From the NCBI GenBank assembly GCA_030052745.1, contig JANBVO010000002.1, positions 992,001 through 1,056,000 of the forward strand: 64,000 nt of DNA. Direction: 5' to 3'. Source of the stretch: Pleurostoma richardsiae. Taxonomy: Eukaryota; Ascomycota; Sordariomycetes; Calosphaeriales; Pleurostomataceae. The notes beneath the pieces were generated by a model. That model saw nothing but the letters and a program-made list of their open reading frames with translations. It was not told the origin of the DNA and ran no database searches. A program made the position numbers and the translations under genes. This document shows positions 54,652-64,000 of this stretch, piece after piece; the first letter of the stretch is position 1; the number at the start of each line of letters is the position of its first letter.

Positions 54652-57600
54652 ATGCCCTCCCCTCATACGGCTGCCGCCCATTCTCCGACTTTCATAGCCC
54701 CCTCACTCAACTACTACGCCGCGACGACCTCTTCCCCGTCCGCGAGGCCAGACACGTCCAGAACAGCCGCAAGCGGTCCGACCGCTTCTTCGCGTGGACC
54801 TTACTACCCCCCCAGTAACAACCTCGATTATCATACCGAAACCACCCATATAGCCGCCGCGGCCCTCCGCCCGTCCCAGCCGTTCTCCGCATCGTCTCTC
54901 CCTCGGACGTCGTCGCTGCTACCTCCCCCTCGATTGGATCCTAACCCCACGACGCCACCAGCTGCGGTCCGCGACGACCCTTTCAATGCCCCGCCGACAG
55001 CTTTGCCGAGCGCGTTCACCGACCCTTTGAACGACGTCGACACCTCCCCCAAGAACATCGGTAGGAGACGACAGTCGCGGACGCATTCTCGATCTAGCAG
55101 CCTGGGCGGTCTGAGCGACAGCTTCCGCAATCTCAACCGCTGGTCCGCCTCTACAACATCGAGCCGCGCGTCAAACACGGCGTACCAGAAGCAGAGCAAT
55201 ACCTCCTCACGTCGTATGAGTGTAGATTCGACCGCCCTGCAGGGTCTCTCATCCAACATCAATACCTCTCCTTCCTACAATTCGCCTCGCAGGCTTCAGA
55301 AGAGCAGGCCATCGACATCCGGTGAGGCCCCGCGGTTTGGCGCCCCCGTTACGCGAGCCCGGCAACCGTCGCCCTCCCGTGTCAAGCCTTTCCAGAGTCT
55401 TCCACCCATTGTCACGCTGCCCTCGCTCGAGCAGGAAGTCAGGAGCGAATCTCCTGCCGTGTCGGCGCGACCCGAGAACCAGCGGATACCATACTTCCGC
55501 CGTCCGAGTGTTGACACGACAGGATATTTCTGGGATGAGTTCGGTACAACCCCCGTTGAAGGCTCACAGTATTCGTCACGAATCGATACCCCTGACTCGG
55601 CGCTTCCGACTTCCTACTTCAACGGCTCATCCGTCATGACATATACCGAGAGTGATAACTTCCGGGAGAGGGGCCACTCAAGGAACAGATCTCAGGTTGC
55701 TAAGGGCAGTACGGACTCGACATCGTCACAAAAGAGCCGGGGCAAGCAACCTTCCCAAAAGGCTATGCTGTCGAAGGCCCTACAGAAGGCCAACACCGCC
55801 GTGCAGTTGGATAATGCTCAGAATTTCGAGGGTGCAAGGGATGCATACTCGGAAGCATGTGGCCTATTGCACCAGGTGCTGCTGAGGACGGCGGGCGAGG
55901 AGGACAGGAAGAAGCTGGAGGCGATTGTAAGTTTGCCACAATGTCACTGCTGTTTAGGTGTCTACGACGAATACTCACTTTTCTGCAGCGTAAAACCTAC
56001 AATAGTCGCATAGAGGAGCTGGACCAGCTCCTCCCGGCAGAAGCCGAGGAAAGCAAAGCTCTTCCCCAGAGGCCTCAGAGCAACAGTACGGGCTCGACAT
56101 TTAAACTGAACGATGATTCTCAAGAAGTCGCAATTATCGAGACGGCGACGGCGACGAGGATATATCCCGATGCGGACAGGGCGCGGCAGACACCTGTCAG
56201 TTATTCCATGCCCACGTCTGCAGCGAGGCGGCAGATAGCCTCGAAGCCTGGTGAAGCCTTGACGAAGGAGCCCGCAGGCCAAGCCGGACCGATGAACCTA
56301 ACGTCTCAGTATTCGTTACAGTCTTCATTCTCCAAAGAACCTTCCAGGGGGGATAGAGTACTTGAAAACGAAATCCTGTTGCCGCGCTCCTTAGACAACC
56401 AGTACATGCCGCCGCCGCTGTCCCCGCGCAAACCGATTTCCCCCATCAGACCCCCTGAGCGCGCGAGTCCCGATGTGGCCGTCCGCAACGACTCTGCGGC
56501 CCAAGGCAGTGGACTAGCCCCTGATGAACGACAAAGCCGCGGCCATATTCGCGGTAATAGCCATGAATCGACATCTTGGCTAGACCCCATCGACGAATCC
56601 GGAGGCTCCACAGTTTCGTCCGTCCATTCGAGAACGTCGTCAATGCACATCAGGAGGAAGCACATTCGAGGTTTAAGCGGAAACACGGAAGCTGAGTTCG
56701 ATGCGGCGCTAGACGATGCCATCGAGGCGGCGTATGACGATGGCTACGAGCCGATGGATAGCCCGGCGACAAGTACACGATATGGCGATGATGGCGACGA
56801 TATCGTAGCCAAGGCGCTGAGGAAAGTTGAGCTGGCGAAGGAGCGTGTGAGGCAGTCGGAGAGGGAGGTCCAAAGGCTGACCGAGGAGCGTGAGAAAAGA
56901 CAGCTTGAAGCCTTGAAGGAAGACCAGCGGAAGAACTCAGAGGGATTCTATGACGGCAACTCGTCGGATGATGAGGAGCGCATGCTGGAGGAGATGACGA
57001 GAGGGTATGCGATTGAAGAGTTCGCATTTGGCAAACAGAAGAAACCCTCCGTGCCGCGCGCCTCCGATTCGAGCGAGCTCACATCTCGTACTTGGCACAG
57101 CTCCCTGGCTTCAAACCCGCCGACTTCCACGCCGCTCTCTACCGTGAGTGAGAACACTGCGGTGCCGACACTCTCGAAGGGACAAGCACCTATGGCTCCA
57201 CCGCCGACACAGTCGTTGCCCAAGCTGCCGCCGCAGCGTCCCGGCTCCTCCTCTGGGGGAGCAGGTGCTGCCAACTCCAAAGCTGAAAGCGTTAGGGACA
57301 GGCGTCTATCGGGCCAGAAACCGAAGGAACTGAAGATCGAGACCACGAAGCTTAGTCCCGCCCCGACTATAGTCCCCCAGCCAGCCACGGCTGGGCCTAC
57401 AATGTCCTCATCCAACCGCTCATCTTCGCAGCCCAAGGCGGCTGGCTTCATCGTCCAGCAGCGGCAAGCACTGTCTGCTGGCCCCAATCGCACCGGCAAT
57501 ACTATGAAGGTTCCTTCGCCAGCAACTGGAACCAGCCCCGGTGACACTTCTCCGCCGACACCTCCTTTACCACAGGGTTTTGTCAATAATGCGGATGCGC

Positions 57601-58977
57601 GATCTCGATCGCCGTCAGTTCCCCGGCCGGGCCTGCGAAAGAATTTCTCCTCCTCATCCCTCAAGAGCCTCAAGTCCCGCAACCTCTCTATCTCCAACAT
57701 TGACGAGGTATCGGACTTGTCACCCGGCACGCCATCCTCCAATCAGTTCGGCATGGTATCTTCTGCCGCCCGGCTGCCGGCTATGCCGTCCCTCCCTACG
57801 CCGATCGCCGTCGCGTTCAAGGAGCGCATGAACGCCGGCTCCGCCGCAGGTGGTCTGTATCTCTTTGATTCAGACATCCACTCGCCTTCCTCTCCTGGCG
57901 CGCCAAATCCCCTGTTAGCCGGCGACGATGCCCCTGCCCCGCTGGAGCCTTGTCCTACGGAGGTCATGCTCCGCCCGTTCTGGCTCATGCGCGCGCTGTA
58001 TCAGACCCTGGCACACCCACGTGGCGGATACTTGAGTAACAAACTCTTCGTGCCGCGGGACGCGTGGCGCGTCAAAGGCGTCAAGCTGCGTAATGTTGAG
58101 GACAAGATAGCTCAGTGCGATTTGCTTACCGCGGCGCTGCAGAAACTGGCAAGGGCGGACACCTGCGACGCCGATGCAGTTCTCGAGGAGATGCAAAGCC
58201 TGGAGGGTGTGCTGGAGCAGGTGCAGTCGTTCTTGTCGCGGAGGCTGGGTAATGAGGTGGGTGTGCACGCCGCTGCAGCTATGTTCAAGGAGGCAGATGT
58301 CGGGGCCATCGATGGAATTTCGGGCGGCCCTGGAGCCAGCAGCAGTGTCGCAAGCGGAAGCGGAAGCGCCGTCCCCCGCAGCGGTAGTGTCAGCGGGAAG
58401 ACGGGCGCGTTCAGCTGGCGCAGGCTTCGGAGCAAGAACTCCTCCGCCGGGATGAGCACGGCGTACGAGAGGGGCGCAGGCTCGAGGACCACGAGCGGAG
58501 TGAGCGCAGGGGATGGTCCGAGGGAGAGCACAACTGCTCCTAGTCTGCCGATGACGAGCCACCCGACGAGCAAGCCCAGCAAGCGCGACGTTGGCAGCGT
58601 GCAGTTCTCAGGTCCTTATGCAAACTACATGGCTGCGCTGGCGAGGTTGTTTGACGCCGCGCAGAGCATCGGTAAGTTAATCAGCCTCTTCTATCCCATC
58701 ACGATAACCTCGTCGCGTACCTACCCAATCCTATCCCATGATATTCTTCTAGCTTGATAAAACAGATTTGTTGATATGCCATGTCTCAGATCAAATCGCC
58801 CGTCAAGTCGAGGACCCCGGCCTGCGGCACGCAGATAAGACGCAGGTGGGCTTAGAGCTGTGCACGCGCCACGCCGCCGAGTTCTTCGGGTTCTACGTCT
58901 GTCGGTTCGTGCTGGCGGACCTGACGATGCTGCTGGACAAGTTTATCAAGCGCGGGAGCGAGTGGGTGCTCGCGTGA
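54652..58977 (+). CDS. Large MIT-domain protein
   Basis: Three exons (54652-55926, 55989-58671, 58790-58977) give 1381 aa. The ATG at 54652 is the first in frame. A long Ser/Pro-rich disordered N-terminus leads to a MIT domain at about residues 370-440: SKALQKANTAVQLDNAQNFE and GARDAYSEACGLLHQVL, continuing across intron 1 into RKTYNSRIEELDQLL. MIT (microtubule interacting and transport) helices bind ESCRT-III tails. Next come disordered stretches, a coiled coil (VELAKERVRQSEREVQRLTE, about 720-760), and a folded C-terminus with MLRPFWLMRALYQTLAHPRGG, GVKLRNVEDKIAQCDLL and, across intron 2, FDAAQSIGDQIARQ. Fungal members of this family are conserved; a role in endosomal sorting or membrane traffic is inferred. 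Confidence 0.88.
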
Positions 58978-59961
58978 TTCCGAGCGGACGGGCATGCATG
59001 ACGGATATGTGTGAAGACATTGACGGCACGACACCGTCTTTGGAAGGACCGGTTATGACACGACTATTTCACTCTTCGACGTCTGATTTCTTGAGCTCGG
59101 AGGTCCTCCGCCTGACTGCAAAGTCCGACGCTTTTGTTTTCCTGTTCGCGTTTATATACCTGGTGGTGCACCTCCGTCTTCCTGTCTGTTTGTGCGAGTG
59201 GCTTCGATAGACGGGCGGTGCTTCCTTTTGCTTGTGCCGGAGCCGTTGTCGTTCGTTTCAGGCATGTCATTTGCTCTCTTTAGCATGGTGGGAGAGCGCG
59301 GATACAGCATCGTCATCTATATCTCTCGTTTGCTGGCTTGCTCGACGCATCGTCTGCGCCGGGAGGCTGTTCGTGTATATGGTTTGCGTGGAGGGGGGAG
59401 CGTGTACATATCCCTGGCCTCGGTTCGAGCTCTTGAGGACGCGGATGGTGGTCGAGCTAGATGGTGCTACATACCCAACTGCGAATGCATATAATAAGCC
59501 AATATCTTCGGTTGAATACCGCATGTCTACAGTCGTAATGTCCCGTCCGTAGTGTCTAGTAGTCTTTCGCCGAAGCGTCCACGTTCAGGATCATAGCTCC
59601 CGCTTACTAGTAAGAATAGACCGCTTCCAATGTCAGCACTGGTTCTACCTATCGACAGCATGGCCATTGCCTTCCCAGGGATTTACTTAAACATGCGGAG
59701 AGAACACAGTCAATTGCATGCAGATACAGCTGCATCATGAAGGTCGGTGAGGATGAAGGGGCCCTCGAGAGAAAAGTGGGGCCACCGGAGCGGGAGTTCG
59801 CGCTGCAAAACCGCGACCAAAATTTCGGGCCCATGGACTTCACGATTGCCGACGCAGAGACGAGACACCCCTGGAAGATGCTCAACCTGTAGCGCAAAAC
59901 GTGCCGACTACGCTCCACGGACACCAATTGGATGCGTAGCTGTACTCCAAAGACGGCATTC
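58978..59961. other. Intergenic, no gene seen
   Basis: About 1 kb: 3' end of the MIT gene and promoter of GUF1. Small open frames on the plus strand show no resemblance. Confidence 0.4.
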
Positions 59962-62174
59962 ATGCGACCATGTCTGCGGTCGCTGCTCCCTCCTCAGCCG
60001 CTGCTGTCCGCCGCCGCCAGCAGCCGTGGTAGTCGTGCCGCTGCTCCCCTCGCGAGACCTCGCGCCGGCCGACGATCAGACTCAGGTCTGGGAAGAAACC
60101 CCTTACGGAATAGATGGGGCGAGGGGCAGTCAGATTGCAGAGGACGGGGCTATGCCACGGCGAGCACGACGAGAAAAGAGCCGACCGAGCTGGAGAAGCG
60201 CATCGCTGCCATTCCGATCGAGCGATTCCGCAACTTCTGCATTGTCGCGCATATCGATCACGGAAAGAGCACGCTTAGCGATCGTCTGCTTGAGCTGACG
60301 GGGACCATCTCGGCCAGTGATGCGAACAAGCAGATCCTCGTATGTCTGGCCCTCTAGAAGTTCCCACTCCTTACGCTTCTTTAGCAGCGCGGCCAAGAGC
60401 CGTGAGACGGACAGAGCAAGGTGGACAGAACCAAGTACTGACATACTGTGGCTTACAACAGGACAAGCTCGACGTCGAGCGCGAGCGCGGTATCACCGTT
60501 AAAGCCCAGACCTGCACAATGATCTATAACTACCGCGGCCTTGACTACCTGCTGCACCTCGTCGACACGCCTGGCCACGTCGACTTCCGCGCCGAGGTCA
60601 CCCGATCTTACGCTTCGTGCGGCGGCGCCCTGCTCCTCGTCGACGCTTCCCAGGGCGTTCAAGCCCAGACAGTCGCTAACTTCTACCTCGCCTTCGCGCA
60701 GGGCTTGACCCTCGTTCCCGTCGTCAACAAGGTCGACCTCCCCACCGCCGACGTACCGCGCGCAGTCGCACAGCTACAGGACACGTTCGAGCTTAGCGTG
60801 GAAGATGGCAAGGGTGGTGCGAAGGGAGGAGGAAAACCTGTACTGGTGAGCGCAAAGACGGGCAAGAACGTCGAGGCGCTTCTGCCAGCAGTCATCGAGA
60901 GGATACCGGCGCCAATCGGGGACGAGACTCAGCCGCTGCGGCTGCTACTCGTGGACTCTTGGTACGACACTTTCCGTGGCGTCGTGCTGCTAGTGCGTGT
61001 CTTTGATGGTATTGTGCGGGCGGGCGATCAGCTGGTCTCATTTGTGACGGGGAACAAGTACACGGTCGGCGAAGTGGGCATCCAGTACCCGAACCAGGTG
61101 CCGCAGACGGTGCTGCGTGCCGGGCAGGTCGGGTACCTCTTCTTCAACCCGGGCATGAAGAAGATCCAGGATGCCAAGATCGGCGATACCTTTACGACGC
61201 TTGGCAGCGAGAATGTCGTCGAGCCTTACCCGGGCTTCGAGGAGCCGAAGCCGATGGTCTTCGTCGCGGCGTTTCCGACGGACCAGGGCGACTACACCAA
61301 GCTGGCCGACAGCATCAACCAACTAGTCCTCAATGACCGTAGCGTGACGCTGCAGAAGGACCATTCCGAGGCACTCGGCGCAGGATGGCGGCTGGGCTTC
61401 CTAGGCAGCCTGCACTGCTCTGTGTTCCAGGACCGCCTGCGGCAGGAGCACGGTGCCAGCATCATCCTCACGGAACCGTCGGTGCCATCGCGCGTGGTCT
61501 TCCGCGACGGCACTGAGATGGTGGTGACCAATCCCGCTGAATTCCCCTCCCCGGAGGACCCGCGCATGCGCGGCGCCGAGACCTTCGAGCCGTTCGTCTC
61601 GGCGACCATGACCCTGCCGGAGGAGTACCTAGGCCGGGTGATCGAGCTGTGCGAGGCGGCGCGGGGCGAGCAGAAGAGCATCGAGTTCTTCCACGCGACG
61701 CAGGTGATCCTCAAGTACGACCTGCCGTCGTCGAGCCTGGTGGACGACCTCTTCGGCAAGCTCAAGGGCGCGACCAAGGGGTACGCGACACTGGACTACG
61801 AGGACGCCGGGTGGCGCGCCAGCCGGCTGGAGAAGCTGCAGCTGCTGGTCAACAAGCGGCCGGTGGACGCCATCTGCCGGGTGGTGCACGCGTCGCAGAC
61901 GGAGCGGCTGGGCCGCAAGTGGGCGGCCAAGTTCAAGGAGCACGTGGACCGGCAGATGTTCGAGGTGGTGATCCAGGCGGCGGTGGGCCGCCGGATCGTG
62001 GCGCGCGAGACGCTCAAGCCGTTCCGCAAGGACGTACTGGCCAAGCTGCACGCGAGCGACATCTCGCGGCGGCGGAAGCTGCTGGAGAAGCAGAAGGAGG
62101 GGCGGAAGAAGCTGAGGGCCATCGGGAACGTGGTGGTCGACCAGGGCGCGTTTCAGCGGTTCCTGGAGAGGTGA
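59962..62174 (+). CDS. GUF1: Mitochondrial translation GTPase GUF1 (LepA/EF4)
   Basis: Two exons (59962-60339, 60462-62174; 122-nt intron) give 696 aa. The Arg/Ala-rich head ([20 protein letters not shown], later GRGYATAST) is a mitochondrial presequence. GTPase motifs: AHIDHGKST (P-loop, 96-104), RERGIT switch, DTPGHVDF, and NKVDLP. LepA-specific features: [31 protein letters not shown], and the C-terminal basic domain [41 protein letters not shown] then YGGD-like core replaced by [18 protein letters not shown] and RMRA-like RAIGNV. GUF1 binds mitochondrial ribosomes and supports accurate translation under stress. Intron inside the GTPase domain after KQIL. Complete. Confidence 0.97.
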
Positions 62175-63243
62175 ATCTTACATTTACTTGCAGCATCTGG
62201 AGGCGCACAGGAGCGTTCATCGTCGGCTTAATTGACACATCTTACCTCTCCATCCCCTTCTCAGGCCATCATGCGCTTAGGATTGTTAAGCTGGCAATGA
62301 CAATGTGGGATTCTCTCTGATCCCGAATCTGCTACAGAGGACAGTCTGGCCGCATTCGTTAGCCCGTTGAGCTGGCATACTTACCTTCAGCCTGAATGCA
62401 ATGACAAGGATCGCTAAACTCGGCTCAGGATCCTCGCCTCTGGCGTGTCACGCTCGCCAAGCAGCGACGGGAGGGCACAGCCACCACCAGCCCACAGTCA
62501 ACCGCAAGGCTGGCCTGCAGGTCTTCAGAACTATCGATCTGCTGCTGTGGACAAGCGTCCTAGCCCCCATCCTAGCCAACTCAAGACACCGAGTCTTTCG
62601 ATGAGATAGACGGTGAGGCTTCCCTTGCACATCATCAGCCCGGGCTCAGCTCGCCGTGACCTTGTTTTTCGCACCCGATCCCGTCCGGCCCTAGCTCCCA
62701 CTGTTCCGGCTCCCCTTCGCTTAGGGTGTTTTAGGACCCTTCGTCCTATCGCGATGATATGGTTCCTGTGCCGGAGGCTCGTCATGACGCACTCATCATA
62801 GGCTTCCCTTGGCCTGCAGCCTAGATCGCTCACATCGACAGCCCTGTCCTACCTGCGATTTCCCCACTCCTCCAGGAGAGGCAAGTGGAATTGTTCATCG
62901 TTCTCGTTTTACTGGACGCCGCCATCTTCCCCATCTCATTGATTGCAAAGCAAAGGTGGGGAGGATCGCAGCCCCGACGCCGTCTGCACGTATGACAATC
63001 ATCAAACGGGCTGCAGGGGTTCTCGGTAGGAGCTCGATCTCCTTAAAAAACATGCGTCCGCCCTCAGGGCATGTCCCAAAATTGGTCCAGCTCAAGACAA
63101 ATGGTAAGATGGCTCTGTTCCGAGGTTCGCAGTTGCGCAAGCCGCCAAGACCTACGGCGCCTTGGTAGAGGCTTCTACCCCTTGACGCACCAAACGTCAG
63201 TCTATACCGTCACCAGCCTTTAGAGCTGTTTACCACCCTAGTT
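62175..63243. other. Intergenic, no gene recognised
   Basis: About 1 kb. An open plus-strand frame (62809-63168) has no resemblance and no suitable splice link to the protease that follows. Confidence 0.4.
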
Positions 63244-64000
63244 ATGGGTTGGTATGATCTCGTCCTGTCAGCGACTTGCCTCGGAGCAACCGTTGTCTTC
63301 TCTGCCGGCATGGCCCGAGCAGCCGGGAACTGTTCTGTAGCTCCCCTAGTTCTTCCAGTCAAGGTATCTACCACCGTCATTGAGAATATATAGTGGCCAA
63401 GTGCTGAGCATATGGCTTAGAACGTGACATTCCCCGATGGCATCGCCGAGAACAGAGGCATTGAGATCATCCTGGGGAACCAGGTCCAGGGCCTGCGGAT
63501 GTCAACCACCATCAACAACACTCGGGTCCGCAACGCCCTGGACTGCGTGAGTGATGATGTGGAGACGAAGCTCGCCTGTGAAGGCTCTTCTGGAAGTGTG
63601 TACAGCACCACCGATGGTACCTTCGACCGGGTATATGATCTTGATGAATGGAATGTCACGTACGTCCTGATTACAAGCATCCTATCGGCACTAATTACTG
63701 ATTTCCCCTTCAGTGTAGTTGATCCTCAGCCGTCAGATGGCACGACTGTCCTCCAAGGATACGACACCGCCAACCTTACAGACGCTGCAGTCACCATCCC
63801 CCAGTTCCCCTTCGAGGTCTGGGGCAACTACAACGCCCTCAATAAGAGCGCCCTCGCCCTCGGCCCGCACTCATCCTTCCTCGAACGGCTCATCGGCCAC
63901 AGCCTCGCACCCAGCAAGTTCTTTGGCCTGTACTACGGCTCCCGCTCCGAGCTGTACCCGCAAGACGGCGAGCTTGTCATCGGTGGCTTCAACGCCGCCC
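63244..64000 (+). CDS. Pepsin-like aspartic protease, partial (cut by window end)
   Basis: Exons 63244-63363, 63421-63659 and from 63714 past the window end; introns of 57 and 54 nt. The start MGWYDLVLSATCLGATVVFSA is a signal peptide, so the enzyme enters the secretory path. The visible part has VAPLVLPVK joined to NVTFPDG, then ALDCVSDD and YDTANLTDAAV. Then come GLYYGSRSELYPQDG and ELVIGGFNAA, which match the A1 family region where a GxxxGxLxxGG-type block follows the inter-domain link. Neither active-site Asp block is seen as the canonical DTG. The first lies in sequence where this fungal subgroup is often divergent, and the second lies beyond the window. Several N-glycosylation sites are present. 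Possibly a cell-surface or non-classical member. Confidence 0.72.

Noticed and set aside
61649-62320. 223-codon frame overlapping GUF1
   Set aside because: Other-frame shadow of the GUF1 C-terminal region, Gly/Arg-rich.
62809-63168. 119-codon frame before the aspartic protease
   Set aside because: No resemblance, and the protease has its own signal peptide at 63244.

Overview
The window is nuclear DNA from a filamentous ascomycete (Pezizomycotina; probably a Sordariomycete, by inference). The genes are split by short GT-AG introns, mostly 50-75 nt. The protein families are typical of these fungi: a HET-domain protein, Zn2Cys6 regulators, F-box proteins, MFS transporters, secreted SGNH and DUF8021 proteins, an OTT_1508-like deaminase and mitochondrial GUF1. 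I found no rRNA, tRNA, CRISPR array, retroelement or intact transposon.

Left part (1-8.6 kb): a class I SAM methyltransferase (trans-aconitate methyltransferase type), a HET-domain protein, a Zn2Cys6 regulator facing away from a three-exon short-chain dehydrogenase, and the broken remains of a secretory lipase gene.

9.1-13.9 kb: the most unusual locus. One eight-exon gene of about 1443 aa joins an N-terminal GHKL (HSP90/MORC-like) ATPase to a C-terminal region that follows the motif order of a C5-cytosine DNA methyltransferase. Several methyltransferase signature residues are replaced, including the catalytic Cys, so it looks like an ATPase fused to a dead methyltransferase.

14.6-28.5 kb: a small basic nuclear-type protein, an F-box protein, a secreted protein with a deaminase-like zinc signature, a 15-exon double SGNH hydrolase with FG-GAP-like repeats, a secreted DUF8021-type protein, a single-cupin oxalate-decarboxylase-like gene with no ATG, and a mitochondrial DUF4396 membrane protein.

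30.8-41.0 kb: sugar use. A hexose-type transporter carries an apparent one-base shift at its exon junction. It is followed by a compact maltose-type cluster: Zn2Cys6 regulator, alpha-glucoside permease and intracellular GH13 alpha-glucosidase. The last two are divergently transcribed from a 1 kb promoter holding repeated CGGAG boxes.

41.5-50.7 kb: a second small basic protein, paralogous to the 14.6 kb gene and with an intron at the same place, an OTT_1508-like deaminase whose start codon appears to be made by splicing, a small C2H2 protein, a DHA1 drug transporter and another F-box protein. The 50.7-54.6 kb stretch is mostly non-coding.

Right end: core genes, namely a large MIT-domain protein and GUF1 (mitochondrial LepA/EF4), then the 5' part of a pepsin-like aspartic protease cut by the window edge.

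Splice sites were placed by eye from GT-AG signals, frame continuity and family resemblance. Wherever several exons were joined the totals are multiples of three, except for the hexose transporter noted above.
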